Assembly (NCBI GenBank): GCA_029990175.1
Contig: JARKIP010000011.1
Coordinates: forward strand, 27,378,001-27,442,000
Direction: 5' to 3'
From: Petunia secreta
Taxonomy: Eukaryota > Streptophyta > Magnoliopsida > Solanales > Solanaceae
Length of the DNA: 64,000 nt
The notes under the pieces were generated by a model, which saw only the letters and a program-made list of their open reading frames with translations, searched no databases and was not told the origin of the DNA. Of the stretch, positions 35,148-46,391 are shown piece by piece (within the stretch, counting starts at the first letter, position 1; every line of letters starts with the position of its first letter). A program made the position numbers and the translations under genes.

Positions 35148-36910
35148 GTTTGCTCAAAATTTCTACTTCATCTGCTCAAGATATTGCTGACGTCACTGCT
35201 TCCACTGCCCCTGCCGCCATAGCACCACCGCAGTCTGTCGTGGTGGTGGAGCAAGTCGCCACTGCCGCCGGCCCTTCTGAAGATAAAAAGGGAAAAAAAC
35301 GGAAGGAAAGGAAACCAAAGGACTTTGGCCCGAAAAAGTTTTACTCTGAAATTCTTCAGAAAAAATTCACTTACGACAATGATTGCAAGGTCAATGTCCA
35401 GAACGAAGCATAAAGAAATAAGAAGAAAAACATCCCCATTGATTCTGTGTATAGTGCGATCACTCCCGATTCGATGTCACGAGTTCGGGAGGACTGTGGT
35501 TGGAAAGCAGACACGGTTGACGTGGTATGCCCTCTGAGGAAGTTTACCTTGGCTACTCACCACGAAGGTCATTTGGTGGTGTTGACTTACCCATTCAAAA
35601 TCAAATTCACTCTTCCGATCGACCCTTTGATCGAAGATTTTTGTCGAATGTATAAGGTGTGTGTTGGACAGCTTTCTCCATCGATCTGGAGAACGGTGGT
35701 GATAATGTGCTTCATCGCCAGGAAGACTGAAGTGGAACTTACACTTCGCCATATTTTGAACATCTACTCCCCTTGAGTTTACAAAGCGGGGGTGATAAAT
35801 CTTGCTAAAGGAGGTCAAAGGGCTCTGATTTCCGATAATGATGACGATCTCCGAGGATGGGATCAACGTTTTGTTTTCATTTCTACGAGTCAGCTGACTG
35901 CCCCCAGAGCAGAGCCACTTCTCAGCACGTGGAACCGAACTCGTAAGTGCTCGAGTATTTTGTGCTTTTTTGAAATCTATCCAATCTTCTAAGAACTTAT
36001 CGTATTTTTCTATCCACAGCCGATAAAGTTTTATTCGATCAAGTTCCCGACATCGAACAGTGGTTGATAAAATTCTTGGACAAGACAACCAACAATGAAA
36101 GGGCTTGGAAGCCGATCGCAACTTTGTTAACCTTGAAGGTAAAAAACCATGGTATGCTTCGATTCTTTAAAATTTTATCTGATTTATTCCTTCGGCTAAT
36201 AAGATGTAGGCATTACGGGCGCTGGAGGTAAGCCCAGCGACGAGGAGGATGACGTCGAGGAGGAGGATAAAGTCGACGACGTTGCTCCTCCAAAGAAGAA
36301 GAAAAAATCCTTTAAGGATTTGAAGAGCAAATACCTTACAAGGACTGTGGGAAAAGAGCAAGGGGGCGGCTCGTCGACCAAGCCCCAATCTATCGAAGAA
36401 GTGAATGCTGGGGCGACCTCAGCTGTTGTAGCAGCGAAAGCTGCCAAAGAGACGACTCCGATCTGCATTGATCTCGATGATGATGAGGCGGGAGAGGAAT
36501 CGGGGTCTGATCAATTAGTAATGCGCCCCAAGAAGCCAGTGAAGGAGAGTCTTCAAGAGACGGCCATTCAACTCAAGGTAGCTGAACAAGGTGGAGACCT
36601 TTCAGCTGATCTTGGAGGCGAAGGTTTTCACTTATTTCCAATAGCCGAAGAAGTTACTTCGGGATCTGGAGGTCTGCCTAGGAGAGATGGTGCTATCGTT
36701 TCCTTGGGCATTGTTTCTGGAATCGAAGAAACCATGATCGATGCGATGGATCAAAGTCTAGAGGAGAGGGACCCGACCAAAGGAAAGATGCCGGCTCTAG
36801 ATCGGCCAATGGCCACGACGAAGTCTAAATACGATGAAAGTACAGGTTCATCATTTTTCGTTGTGGATCATGGAGCCGAGGATGGACCCGATTGCCCCTT
36901 CTTCGGTTGA
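35148..36910 (+). pseudogene. GYP1 antisense extra gene (putative gypsy-type transposon domain), broken
   Basis: Lies on the strand opposite to the gag of its host element. Inferred exons: about 35148-35942, 36020-36151 and 36210-36910, with GT-AG introns of 77 and 58 nt and consistent phase. The centre (VCPLRKFTLATHHEGHL, then PIDPLIEDFCRMYKVCVGQL and SPSIWR) resembles the plant putative gypsy-type transposon domain (PF04195-like). Exon 3 is acidic then lysine-rich (DEEDDVEEEDK, PPKKKKK), which may be a nuclear-localisation-like segment. In-frame stops TAA at 35411 and TGA at 35774 disrupt it, and no good ATG starts it. Extra antisense genes between pol and 3' LTR are known in Tat-lineage elements such as Grande; the product's function is unknown. 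Its end overlaps the gag 3' end by 43 nt. Confidence 0.65.
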
Positions 36911-38117
36911 CTCCTTGAACTACCAGCTTCGTTGTTGTTACTTCCCATTCGAGGGAAACTGTAGGGTTCCCATCGCTGATCCCTATAGTTTTGCCTATCA
37001 TTCTCAACTCTCCGTGGTGGTGGTCGATCATACCGACGATTGTATCGGGCTAACTGCAACTCCTCTTCTTCGGCCCTAATCTTTGGTTCACATGCACGAT
37101 GCAAATTATCAAAGGTCCATGGAGTGATCTCCCTCAATCGATCTTTCAACTTTGCACATGCTTCCATTGAATCGTTACTCAGATTATTTGCAAAAGACAA
37201 ACAAGCCCATCTCTCCTCGACATTTGGGATGTTAATCTTTTCATCGTTAAACCTCTTCAAAAACTGTTTGATTGTTTCACCGAGTTGTTCCTTAATATTC
37301 AAGATATCCTTCACCCTTGGTTCTATCTTTTTAGCTTTAGTATGTGCTCGAATGAATTTAGCTGACATATCATCGAAATCTGATATCCCATTTTCTGGTA
37401 ACTATAAATACCATTTCAACGCTCCTCCCCTCAACGTTTCACAGAACTTCTTCAACTGAATGAGTTGATCTTATCCGAAGTCAGATCGTTCGATTTAGCT
37501 GCAATCGAAAACATATCGATGTGATCCCTCGGATCTGTAGTTCCATCGTACCTCAAACTTTCTGGCAACTTGAAAGTTTTGGGAATCGATTTCTTAGTGA
37601 CGTTGTCCGTTAACTTTGGAACTCCTGGCAATTTCTCTATAAATGGCTTCATCTCATTGAATTTCTTCTCCACTGTATCATTCAACAACGTCTGCATCGT
37701 AGCCAACATGCTTGCTTCTATCACGACGGAGGCCGGAGCTCCCATAGCATCGGCGGCCGTACCTGATCCTCCAGATCCGACCCCCGCTGCAAGTCCCCCT
37801 GTTACGGCGCCCTGAGGAACCGAAATCGAAATGCTTGCGGGGGGTGTGATTGGGGAGGTAGGCGCTCTGTTTCCGATAGAGCCAGACAGAATCTCAAATT
37901 TCTTATGTATCATCTCAAACTGCGCTTCGTGTTTCCTCAAATACTCCATCAACGCCATGTTAGTATCCATTGATGTAATTTCGACCGCGGGTTCCTTGCC
38001 GGGTCGGCGTCCTTGAGGCGTGTTCAACTGTGAACCAGTAGGAACGTTGTCGTGAGGCGGATCCTACTCATGATGGATTGATTCACCGACCGCTTCGTTA
38101 GTCGCTAGAGCATGAAC
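36868..38117 (-). pseudogene. GYP1 gag, broken and interrupted by GYP2
   Basis: Two open pieces. 37452-38027 contains MALMEYLRKHEAQFEMIHKK, a Gly/Ala-rich linker and RYDGTTDPRDHIDMF. 36868-37368 contains ISDFDD-MSAKFIRAHTKAKK, FLKRFNDEKINIPNV and an Arg-rich RYDRPPPRR tail. This is a Retrotrans_gag domain in the expected order. A frameshift near 37452 separates the pieces; the region around it reads KFCETLRGGALKWYLQLP in the other frame. Upstream (38117 to 38028) the frame continues with one stop. The first 24 codons lie beyond GYP2, at 61975-62041. No protease, RT or integrase follows: GYP1 lacks pol. Confidence 0.85.
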
Positions 38118-38122
38118 CCCGT
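38118..38122. repeat. GYP2 target-site duplication, left (CCCGT)
   Basis: CCCGT directly precedes the LTR start TGTTGACA at 38123 and recurs at 61970-61974 directly after the right LTR end. The interrupted GYP1 gag reads across the two copies. Confidence 0.85.
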
Positions 38123-38682
38123 TGTTGACACCAATTTTGTCCCTCCTATTTTCGAAATCAATAGTTTTCAAATCCTACGCACGATTGTGTATCTACTCTT
38201 GCCCCGTCCATTTCTTTCAAATAATTTTCTCATAATAGCCTGACAATCGAGGCCATTTTTAAAAGCATCATCTCAAACCATAGTTATTTTTACAATCTCT
38301 GCAATTACCTCTATTTTGACAAAATTATCCAAATTGTCTCAAATCCCAAAAATTACAATTTTATGCATTTCCTAACTATTTTATTGTGTTAAAATTAATT
38401 TCCTAATTTTTCTATATTTTTACACCTATTTTATACCATTTTTATGCCTATTTTATATCAAATTATGCCTGATATACACTATTTATACTATATATATATA
38501 TATATATATATTACACCTCATATTTTACACATCACACATATTTTTACACCTCAGCGCCGACGTGGCTCCATCCTAGCTCTTCGTTTGTTTTAATCCAACG
38601 ACCCGGATTAAATTCCCAATCTACCCACACGACCCCTAAAGCCTTTCCCTTACCCTCATTTCCCCTCACTTCCCCGATTTCA

Positions 38683-38713
<31 letters not shown>

Positions 38714-41031
38714 TTGGCGACATGGATCGCCACCACTGTCGAGGCTTATTCCGACCAATTTGTCCGGTGAAAATTGGGGAAAATAGTGTCATTCAACTCT
38801 CTTTATCATCCGCTACATAACCTATACACTTTTGATGGAGTTTGGACGAGGACAAAAACTCAACCCTCTGTCAATTGAATCGCCACCGCGGGAAAACGCC
38901 TCCGGCGGGGCTCCGTTTGTGTTGAATGGTATTGTCACTGAGAAAGGGGCAATATTTTCTCCTTACAACCCTAATTTGAGATGGGTCGACTTGACCCGAC
39001 CCGGTTCGAAAATGGGTAAATCCTAATCCCTAATTTTACTCTTCCTATGTGTTTGCCTGCGCCTAAAATCACCTATTACTTGATATGTTTAATGCGATCG
39101 TTTGTCGATCAATTAGCATAAAAGCATCAATTTTATTTGGTTTCACTGTCTCAATAATGTGTTTATGCTCAAGTCTGCTTGGTTTTATCTGCGTGTAACA
39201 TTGTTTTAAGTATTATTAGAGTTGGAGACTGGGGGGTTTCAGCTATTTTGCTTGTGATTCATTAGATGAAACCCTGCTCTTAATTTGGTTACACTAAATT
39301 TAACACTCTCATGGCCTGTTATTCGTCGTCACTATTGCTAAAAGTATAGTTTAATACCCACGACAATGTTTGCATCTTTAACAGTGAATTGGGACCTTTG
39401 TTTTGGTTAAATGCATGATTACTTGGTTAAAACTAGACTGGTTTATTTTGAATTGTGATTGGTAGTTAGTTTCAGATTGATTGACTCAATGCTAATTAAA
39501 GAGTGATTGAAATCTGTTTAAAGGCTAATTGGCTTTTGATTTTGATTATTGTGAATCTGGACTTTACTTGGTTTTAGGGAGGGGAATCCTAGTTTGTTTA
39601 AGAATTATTTTACCTTAATCTGTGGAGATTTGATTGACCTAAATATGGAAAGGGTACAGGGCTGACTTCCCTAACTATGGAAAACAATATTCTTTGCCTT
39701 ATTTCTCTTTCACCCATTTGAAATTGAAAACCTGACCTTACACCTATTTAAGTTGGTGCTATTCTACACTTAGACACATGGACAGACACAAAAAAGTACA
39801 CAGTTTCTTGCTGAAAAGAAGCAGAGGCAACAGAGCACTTTTTCTCTGAAGCTTCAACACATCTCTTTCCCTAGTTCTCTTTTCTGGAAGGAGACTGCCA
39901 TGTTCAGTTGTTTTGGCAAGCTCTAATCAACATTCACACTGTCTTTGTGGTCTTTTTACTGTCAAAAGGTATCCCTTTTCTCTTCTTGATTACCTGCTGC
40001 ATATGAGTCTTTATTTGTTCATGTCTGGATAACTTGTTTACTTCATCTCACCTAGTTTGGTTCAGTTGAACTGCCTATTTGTTTGAACAATATATACTCT
40101 GTTTAGTTCATATCCTATGACTTGGGATCCAATTGGACCATGCTAGTTTCTTGTTAAATAGAGGGACACTGGTTACACCTTATTGATGAAGTTCTTGGCA
40201 GATTTTCTTGATCTGGGCAAGGCCCTGATCCAGGCCCTCCTCTCCCCCTATTTCCCCTTCTAACTTTGTTGCTTGCAACTTTGTTTGGTCTCATACAGAC
40301 CATGTTATGCTCCTTTTGTTTACAGGAGAACCCTGAGGTTCAAAAGGGCCAATGTTTAGATCCTCTAAGCTGGTTCTGATGGTCCTGGAATTAGAAACCC
40401 TTGACTGTTAAGAAGGCACATCTGACCTTTGAGAAACAGGGCACTTCCCTTTGGCCATTACCCTTTCCCTTGTGCTTTTCCCTCTTAGGAACTGTCCCCC
40501 AATCTGTATATTTGCTAAGTGTCCTGCTTGTATCCGTTAAAACAGGGAGTACAACAGTACTATTGTGCAAGTAGCCATTCTCTTACTCTCTTTCTCCCTG
40601 TGTGCAAATGCATCATGCTTATGCTTGAAAAAATGATTTTGATTGTTGTCTTCTATGTAAAATTGGTTGTTTTCAGCAGTATGTTTAAAACCCTACCCTT
40701 ACTGAAAGGTCTTACATCTTATATTAGAAGCATGACTGATTCGCATTACAATCTGAAATTTTGTATTAAATAGGGGCTGTATGCGTTATAATTGTCTAAA
40801 TGGGATTGTTTCTAAAAATTTAACTCGCCCCTCTTTTACATAAACGGTCTGGGCCTTAAACTGTTTTCAAAAGGGGGTCCTTTGTGTGCATAAAACCGAT
40901 TTGACTATTTTAACGCTCCTATATACTAATCTAATAGTGTATAAGGGTGTATAAAGCATTTGGGGTCGCTTATACACTTTAAAGTATTTCTTAAAGTTAT
41001 AATTATAATTTTATTCATATATTTGCATGCT

Positions 41032-41087
<56 letters not shown>

Positions 41088-41852
41088 CATGTTATTATGT
41101 GCGACATCCTTTTATCTGACTTTGCGTGCTTCTGTGAACCCATTTTCAAAAATAGCCCTTTTTCTTGTATGTATTTCTCAAAATCCGACCCCTACACAAA
41201 AAGGCCATTAATGTTAGGGCTCGATAATAAATGACGAGTCACACCGACCCTAAATGGCCAAAATTTCATTTTAAAACGACACCCCTTCGATTTTTGATAA
41301 ATCTGAATTTTATTACAAAGTGGACCATTTATGTAAAAAATTTTAAGTGTGAGAACTGCATAGATAAGCTGAAATTGAACACCCTTTGCATGTTAAAAAT
41401 TATTTACGATTAGGCGTTTGGTATTAGAGGCCGTAAAATACGACTAGGCTTAAATATAGGCCGAATGTGAAAACCATTTGTGTATGTGTATTCTAAATTG
41501 CATAGATATATTACATTTTGAGCTAAAATGGTAAATTAATTCCCATGTTAGTGTTTCTGATAATATGCACTACTTTTATCCCAAAGCATACACTCGGACG
41601 GGAACCACCTTTCGTGGGACTCGGGGAAGTGCCTAACACCTTCTTCCTCGAGTCATTTGGACTTCTTACCCTTTGGAATCTCTGGAATAGACTAGTATGA
41701 CCTATAGAACTTGATTTTAGATACTTAGGTGGCCTAATACATCTTAGAAGACTATATTAGGCGGCGAATCCAACATCTAAACTCAAACGAGTTCACCCAG
41801 TCAAATCTGAAATCCGACTCGCCTCGAGTTGAATCCAAAATTGGGTATGACA
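38123..41852 (+). repeat. GYP2 5' LTR (3730 bp)
   Basis: Starts TGTTGACACCAATTTTGTCC and ends GGGTATGACA. It matches 55258-58704 plus 61713-61969. Inside are a (CT)n tract (38683-38712), a (TA)n tract near 38491-38511, and a (CA)n-(TA)n microsatellite at 41034-41087 where the other LTR has pure (TA)n. Open frames within (for example 38832-39026, 40519-40773) recur in the other LTR but show no domain. Confidence 0.9.
41034..41087. repeat. (CA)n(TA)n microsatellite in the 5' LTR
   Basis: About 22 CA units followed by five TA units. The corresponding position in the 3' LTR (58146-58192) is a (TA)n tract of about 23 units, so the locus has changed its repeat motif since insertion. Confidence 0.95.
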
Positions 41853-41855
41853 GAA

Positions 41856-41873
41856 TGGCGACTCCGCTGGGGA
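41856..41873 (+). other. GYP2 primer-binding site
   Basis: TGGCGACTCCGCTGGGGA, 3 nt after the LTR end. A PBS beginning TGGCGACTCC is characteristic of plant Tat/Ogre elements, which are primed by an arginine tRNA; that assignment is from memory of the family. Confidence 0.75.
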
Positions 41874-42379
41874 TACTGAAAGTCCTAACCACAACGAGTC
41901 TTTATTTTTGTGATTTCTTTAATTATTATCTTGCTATTCATATTATTATTATCGTACTAACTTGGTTTCCTTTTTTGTTTTTCTTTTTACTTTATTTATT
42001 ATTTATTGTATTGAATTTGAATTTTGACTTGACATTTTGCATATTTCACTCATATTCCCCCACTCCTGGGAAACGACACTTTACACACATGTCGATTATG
42101 TGGATCCCACGGTCGCTTCACCACCAAAACACCTTTTAAGAGGGACACTTTGGAATATAGTTGGTCCGTGGTACAATCAACAATTTCAAATGATCGCACT
42201 CCTTGACCGTCCGCCTTGGGGAACCGCGTCTAGAATTACACCACTTTTTTAATGTAATGAGCATGCATCATGCCGTAGGAAGGGCTCCCCGTGAGCCGGC
42301 TAGCCTTCAACTTGTCCAAACTACCTAAATGGGTTTTCAACTCCAAAGGGATGTTTGAACATGCTTATGTGCATTCGAG

Positions 42380-42411
<32 letters not shown>

Positions 42412-42519
42412 TTAAAAAAAAAGTGAGACGAGAATGAAAATGCATTTTAATTTGCCTAATTATTCTTAAAGGGGAGGGGGTTTCAACCTTTTTATTTTTC
42501 TTATTTTTTTAGGTCACAA
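41874..42519 (+). other. GYP2 leader between PBS and the extra ORFs
   Basis: A non-coding leader with T-rich and purine-rich tracts (AAAGAAAAGAAAAG near 42388). It ends in a TTTTTATTTTTCTTATTTTT run and TAG immediately before ATGAGTC, a run that also precedes extra ORF copy 2 (TTTTCTTATTTTGTTTTCAG at 44361-44380) and could be a splice acceptor. Open frames here are not recognised. Confidence 0.45.
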
Positions 42520-44047
42520 TGAGTCAAAAATTTTATCGTTGTGGAATGACTATGGGCGCACCTCCTTTGTTAACTAGTTAGTGGAGTAACTTGTCACTAG
42601 GAGAGCAAACCGAAGTACGTCAACACTTGGGTTATCTGGTTTCACTATTAGAAATAGAATCGTGTAGGGAGATGATTGAAGCATCAGTGTCATTTTGGAC
42701 GAAGAACTGAACGTGTTTAGATTTGGGGATGTCGAATTAACACCCTTGTTAGAAGAAATAGGGGGTTCGTGTCACATTCGGAGTTGGACAAACATCGTTG
42801 GCAAGGGGGCCGCATACTTGCACCTAGCGTCCCCACAGCTGAAGAGTTTCGTAAAAAATTAGGGATGGTAGCGAGTGTGAATGTGGAATTTTTACAACAA
42901 AAGAAGATACCCTTTTTCTATTTCTACACTCAGTTTGGGTATTTGAGTGCGTTCGACAACCATAAGAAAGAGTTCGAGTCCTACGGTAAGTGGAGGAGAG
43001 CTAGACCACTTGTATTTGCCATTTGTTTCTTAGGAGTAATGGTGTTCCCCGAGAGTTCAAGTCACGACATATGTTCGAGGCTTGTCATGGTTGACGATGC
43101 AGTGTTCAATGGAATTGATGGCTATCGTTATACCATAGTTCCCATTATAGTAGCAGACATTTATCGGGCTTTGGGTTGTTGGAAAAAAGGAGCGATGTAC
43201 TTCCAAGGGTGCAATCTTCCACTACAAGCATGATTCAAGGAACATTTGAGGAGAACGAGGGGTGTGCAAGCGTTGTCCAAGCCGGCCGGTTACAACTACT
43301 TGATTGGGGAACGGTATGGAGTTTCAAAACTCAAACAAACCAAGCAGCACAGAAAAATGGGTAAAATTGTTTGAAAACATAACGGAGGACTCAATTCAGT
43401 GGATGTTCACTTGGTTTCCTTCATCAGATTTCATCATTAGTTCTGAAAAGGCTTCCTTTGTGATACTTATGGTTTTAAGAGGTCTTCAACCTTACCAACC
43501 GTTAAGTGTGATGAGGCAAGCAGGGAGGAAGCAAATCATACCATTGATACCAGACACGAAAGACTAGCAGTTTGATTACACTGGAGATGTTGTATCAAGA
43601 ACATTAGAAAATCATGGGTAGGAAGACATGTTATGGGGGAAGCATCGCTAGTACCCGATAGATACAATGCTGGATGCGAACCAAACTACAAAAGCTGGTT
43701 ACGCTATAGTATAAATGGAAATGTGGTAGTGGGGCCAAGTCGAGGGAATAACATTAGAGATCGTGAGGCTGAGGCTCAAATTCGATACCGAGAGTTCATG
43801 TTGAAAGCTGTCAAAATGGATAAAGAGAACAAAGAAGAAATCGAAGTATGGAAGAAACGTACATTAGAGCTAGAGGAAAAGATAGATGCATTGGAGACAA
43901 AACTTGAGCAATGGAATTCGGAGTGTGCAGATAGACATCATACACTTGGTAGCGGCCAAAGGATACTTAACCAAAGCTATGGAAGAAGTCAAGGAGATTA
44001 AACGAGAAGCAAAGAGGGCCAAGATGGAAGAGGAGTGTGCTGCCTAG
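42520..44047 (+). pseudogene. GYP2 extra ORF, copy 1 (DUF7745 / plant mobile domain-like), degenerate
   Basis: First of two related ORF remnants before gag. Readable pieces: 42769-43233 (ARPLVFAICFLGVMVFPESS, IVADIYRALGCWKKGAMYFQ, GCNLPLQ), 43304-43567 (IILVMLRGLQPYQPLSVMRQ-like, here VLRGLQPYQPLSVMRQAGR) and 43633-44001, a coiled-coil-like segment (KKRTLELEEKIDALETKLEQ). Several stops and shifts separate them. I associate the core with the DUF7745 or aminotransferase-like plant mobile domain family found in gypsy elements; its function is unknown. Ogre elements characteristically carry one extra ORF here, so two copies are unusual. Confidence 0.7.
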
Positions 44048-44382
44048 TCAAAGTGTCATTATCATTTTTCTCTTGTATTTTACTTTTTCGAAAATTATCA
44101 TGTACTGATTTTCAAATGTTGGGAAATTTTTAAGAATAATTGGCTACAAAATGCGTATTCATTTTCTTTGCATAATGACAAACCTAGGAAGACTATACGT
44201 CCTTGGCACGTAATATTCCATTAGTAAACCTATGCCAAGTGTCAAAAGGGTTTTAAACCCGAAAATGACAAATTGCATGGATTCGAAGAAACGTTTGCAC
44301 AAAACATTGATCTTTTGTTTAAACATGATAAAAACTATAAGGATGTTTTGGTATTTACCTTTTCTTATTTTGTTTTCAGACT

Positions 44383-46004
44383 ATGGCTGCAAGAGGTACA
44401 CTCCAATTTGAGATCGTTTCCCGACCTCTTCATTTGATCAGACTTTAGTGGGAAGATTTGGCCATTGTCAGCATGTGCTGGGGAAATTGGTGGCTCTCAA
44501 GGCCTACACTGCCATGCCTGGTTTTGTAGAAGCTGCCACAAACTTCTGGGACTACAAAAGGGCGGTCTTTCATTTCAATGGCTTTGAGTTGGCACCAATG
44601 TTAGAAGAATTTGGAGGACTAGCAGGATTAGAGCCTGGACCCGAAACTATGATTTATCCCCGAGACGTGGACCCTAAGGAGTTCATTGAACTGCTGGAAG
44701 CTCCTTATGCTCCATATGTCGAGGGAGTGCATGATGGGAAGGTCACGTTGGAATACTTGCATTCTAGATTTAGGGACCCAATGCTTAGGCATGATTGGAC
44801 TGGGGCATGGGAAATTCAAGACTGGGAGTGGACTGAATCCAATGCTTTCATCGTTTCCTTTCTAGGAAGCATGGTTTTCCCCGAGAAGGGAGGAAAGATC
44901 GACATAATGTTGGGAAGAGTGGTAGAAGGGTTATACAGAGGTGCTTTCAAACATCAAGTAAGCTTGGTTCCAATGATTCTAGGGGAAGTTTACCGGGCTC
45001 TAACAAAATGTAGAAGAGGAGGAGATTTCTTCGAGGGGTGCAACCTGTTGCTGCAAATATGGTTGATAGAACACTTGCATAGCGTCCCTGTCAGTCATGT
45101 CGCACCAAAACCATCTTGGAAAGGGTGGATCCGCTCAAATAGCCCCCGCATGGATGGAACAGCAGCATGGGAAGATCCAGTAAACGTGGAAGGATGGTAC
45201 ACCAAGTTTGAGGAGTTGCAAGAGGTGCAATGGGTGATTGAGAACTGCGCCGGCTCCGTTGTTTCTATACAATGTCAAGACATCACTTTCTTGACACTGA
45301 TTGGATTCCGAGGAATTCATCACTATGTTCCTCTAAGAATCCTCCGACAAGTGGGAATGACATAACAAACCCCACAATTGACTGAAGGGAGAAGCTTCAA
45401 CATTGATATAAAGGACATTGAACATCCGATGGTTGGCACTATATTGACAATGTAGGAGAAGAGGCTTACTATGCAGTTTTGTCGTGGTCAAGACAGTAGG
45501 GTGAACCCCACAGCTACTCTAACCTATCCTCAATGGCTCAGCGAAGATAAGGCAAGATTCTGATCCAAGACTACACTAAAAAGGAAAGCCAAAGCTCCAA
45601 ATGCTGCTGAAAAATACAAGAAGTTGAAACACGAGTTTGACCAAATAAAGAAGGAGTTAAGGGCGACATAAGAAAGGGAGATGAGGAGACAATATAAGGA
45701 TAAGATCAAAGGGGACGAACTCAAGTATTTGACCGGCAAGGTCATGATTGCAAGGCAAGCTGCCGGGAATTTACAAAATTTGCTCAAAGGATGGGGATAG
45801 TATTTTAAGTCAGTACCACTAGAAGAGAAAGAAGTAAAGGGAATGGAAATCTGCGAGTTCTTCGTAAAAGCTCTGGGTGACATGGAGGCTGGGAAAGACC
45901 TGATAGAGACATTTGCTGATCCTTTACTTATGAGTTTTGTTCAAAAACCCAAGGAAGAAGCCAAGGAGGAGAAGGAAAAGGAAGACGTTGGAGCTGATGT
46001 TTGA
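44383..46004 (+). pseudogene. GYP2 extra ORF, copy 2 (DUF7745 / plant mobile domain-like)
   Basis: Better preserved copy. The ATG at 44383 meets a stop after about 21 codons and a frameshift; the main open part is 44448-45365 (305 codons). Landmarks parallel to copy 1: SNAFIVSFLGSMVFPEKGGK, ILGEVYRALTKCRRGGDFFE, GCNLLLQIWLIEHL, LIGFRGIHHYVPLRILRQVG. The acidic, lysine-rich C-terminal part (45550-46004) is interrupted by several stops and ends KEKEDVGADV before TGA at 46002. The upstream TTTTGTTTTCAG could be a splice acceptor. Domain assignment as in copy 1; role unknown. Confidence 0.75.
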
Positions 46005-46391
46005 ATCTGGAGTCTCTTTGTTTGGCACCTAGTCTAGTCGTAACGAGTCAAGTCGCCTTGTCCTTTTTTGTTATTGTTTTCGTCTTAATCGAGTCACCGT
46101 CTTTAAATTAGTGGTTGTAATAAAGCCAAGCAAATTAAATAAAATTTTGTTATTTTTCGGTTTTAGACTGGTGATGATTATGCTTATTCAAATAAAATGA
46201 TGTGTTTGGTGCAAACGTTACTTCGAATCTGCGATAGCCCCACCTCTGGCACAAAAGAGGTCCCATGCATGATAGAACGCGATTTTATTTAAACTAATGT
46301 ATACTCACACTTTCTCTTCTTGTTTTTGATGTATCAGTTCCCAAGTCCCTGATAGTTTGGTTTGTGCATTCTGGCCACGCCGCAATAGCGG
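46005..46391 (+). other. Spacer between extra ORF and gag of GYP2
   Basis: Non-coding. Contains AGTCGTAACGAGTCAAGTCG and a T-rich stretch. No element boundary or gene recognised. Confidence 0.5.

Noticed and set aside
35477..36121. 214-codon open frame on the minus strand
   Set aside because: Shadow of the antisense GYP1 gene on the plus strand, which shows domain similarity and splice sites; the minus frame shows none.
38832..41413. Possible host gene inside the GYP2 LTR
   Set aside because: The open frames recur in the 3' LTR, are short, have no domain and belong to a non-coding LTR.
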